Below, in pieces: positions 5,785 to 6,357 of a stretch of DNA of 6,357 nucleotides. The position numbers and the translations under genes are program-made. The DNA lies in assembly GCA_023400335.1 (NCBI GenBank), contig JAEXFF010000051.1, positions 1 through 6,357 of the forward strand, read 5' to 3'. Position 1 is the first letter of the stretch. Each line of letters starts with the position of its first letter. Source of the stretch: Bacteroidota bacterium (lineage in GTDB: Bacteria > Bacteroidota > Bacteroidia > Bacteroidales > Marinifilaceae). The notes beneath the pieces are model-generated. The model was not told where the DNA came from. It was given only the letters and a program-made list of their open reading frames with translations, and made no database searches.

Positions 5785-6357
5785 ATGGAATTTAAGAGAA
5801 CAGTCCGGAAAGGTGTATGGGGAACACTGGCAGTTATTTGGATGTCGCTTCCGCTAAAGGCGGAAAAGCATACAGGAAATTACCGGAATAATCGTCCGCC
5901 TTTACTGCAGAAGGAATATATGGAGTTGCCTCTGGGGAGTATAAAAGCCCGGGGATGGTTGCAGGAAATGCTCGAACGGCAAAGGGAAGGAGCCACTTCC
6001 CGAATGGATGTATTATATCCTGAAGTAATGGGTAAACGCAACGGCTGGCTGGGAGGCGATGGAGACCAATGGGAGAGGGGGCCTTACTGGATTGACGGAT
6101 TATTGCCGTTGGCTTATTTATTGGAAGACGATGAATTAAAAGCAAAAGTACAGCCCTGGATTGAATGGGCATTAGCAAGTCAGCAGGAGAATGGTTTTTT
6201 CGGACCTGCCCGGAATTATGAACCTGAACCGGGATTACAACGGACTAATGCTGAAGACTGGTGGCCGCGTATGGTCGTTTTAAAAATTATGCAGCAATAT
6301 TATGCTGCTACGGAAGATCAGCGGGTAATCGATTTTATGAGGCGGTATTTCCGTTAT
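5785..6357 (+). CDS. Secreted beta-L-arabinofuranosidase-like (DUF1680-related) protein, 3' end outside window
   Basis: The frame opens with ATG at 5785 and stays open to the window edge, giving the first 191 residues. A type I signal peptide is clear: basic n-region (KRTVRK), hydrophobic core 11-24, probable cleavage after A26 (LKA-E). The mature part begins with a family-like opening, LPLGSIKARGWLQEML (48-63), then GWLGGDGDQWERGPYWIDGL (87-106), the helical-repeat segment PLAYLL (108-113), and DWWPRMVVLKIMQQYY (158-173), typical of alpha/alpha-barrel glycosidases. This pattern matches, from memory, a widespread group annotated as beta-L-arabinofuranosidase domain proteins, distinct from the classical GH127 gene just upstream. 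The catalytic Cys/Glu region lies beyond the window, so activity cannot be judged. The 49-bp gap to the GH127 gene and same orientation suggest one operon acting on the same glycan in the periplasm. Confidence 0.8.
   Translation, partial: MEFKRTVRKGVWGTLAVIWMSLPLKAEKHTGNYRNNRPPLLQKEYMELPLGSIKARGWLQEMLERQREGATSRMDVLYPEVMGKRNGWLGGDGDQWERGPYWIDGLLPLAYLLEDDELKAKVQPWIEWALASQQENGFFGPARNYEPEPGLQRTNAEDWWPRMVVLKIMQQYYAATEDQRVIDFMRRYFRY

Noticed and set aside
5834..6178. 114-codon open frame on the minus strand
   Set aside because: It is antisense to the signal peptide and conserved motifs (GWLGGDGDQWERGPYWIDGL) of the second glycosidase-like gene, which explain this stretch better.

Overview
The window looks like a chromosomal segment from a member of the Bacteroidota, most likely Bacteroidales. 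The pointers are moderate GC, starts without a strong Shine-Dalgarno sequence, TAnnTTTG-type -7 promoter boxes, an S41 protease of the Bacteroidota layout, and a lipoprotein glycosidase next to a second secreted glycosidase, as in a polysaccharide utilization locus. A genus cannot be assigned from the sequence alone. All real genes are on the + strand.

Layout. (1) Positions 2-310 hold the C-terminal end of a gene that begins before the window; its product is tentatively a DUF4384-like protein. (2) Positions 456-3437 hold three closely spaced genes, probably one operon: endonuclease IV (nfo), a YfcE/MJ0936-type metallophosphoesterase, and a secreted S41 carboxy-terminal processing protease with a PDZ domain. 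The gaps are only 31 and 26 bp. (3) Positions 3438-3890 are non-coding and the most unusual part of the window. They contain a long interrupted hairpin (about 3481-3589) with three stacked helices, a few smaller hairpins, and a promoter-like box overlapping an inverted repeat before the next gene. (4) Positions 3891-5735 encode a lipoprotein of glycoside hydrolase family 127 (beta-L-arabinofuranosidase, formerly DUF1680) with the full catalytic Cys/Glu set. (5) Positions 5785-6357 hold the start of a second secreted protein, which resembles a distinct DUF1680/beta-L-arabinofuranosidase-like subgroup and runs off the window.

How they fit together. The left block is housekeeping: base-excision repair, a phosphodiesterase of unknown substrate, and envelope proteolysis. 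No obvious shared pathway links these three. The right block looks like the beginning or interior of a carbohydrate-degradation operon acting in the periplasm on arabinofuranose-containing glycans such as pectin side chains or arabinosylated plant glycoproteins. The boundary between the blocks is the structured intergenic region. I see no CRISPR, phage, transposase, toxin-antitoxin or defence genes. The best candidate for something undescribed is the intergenic structured element.
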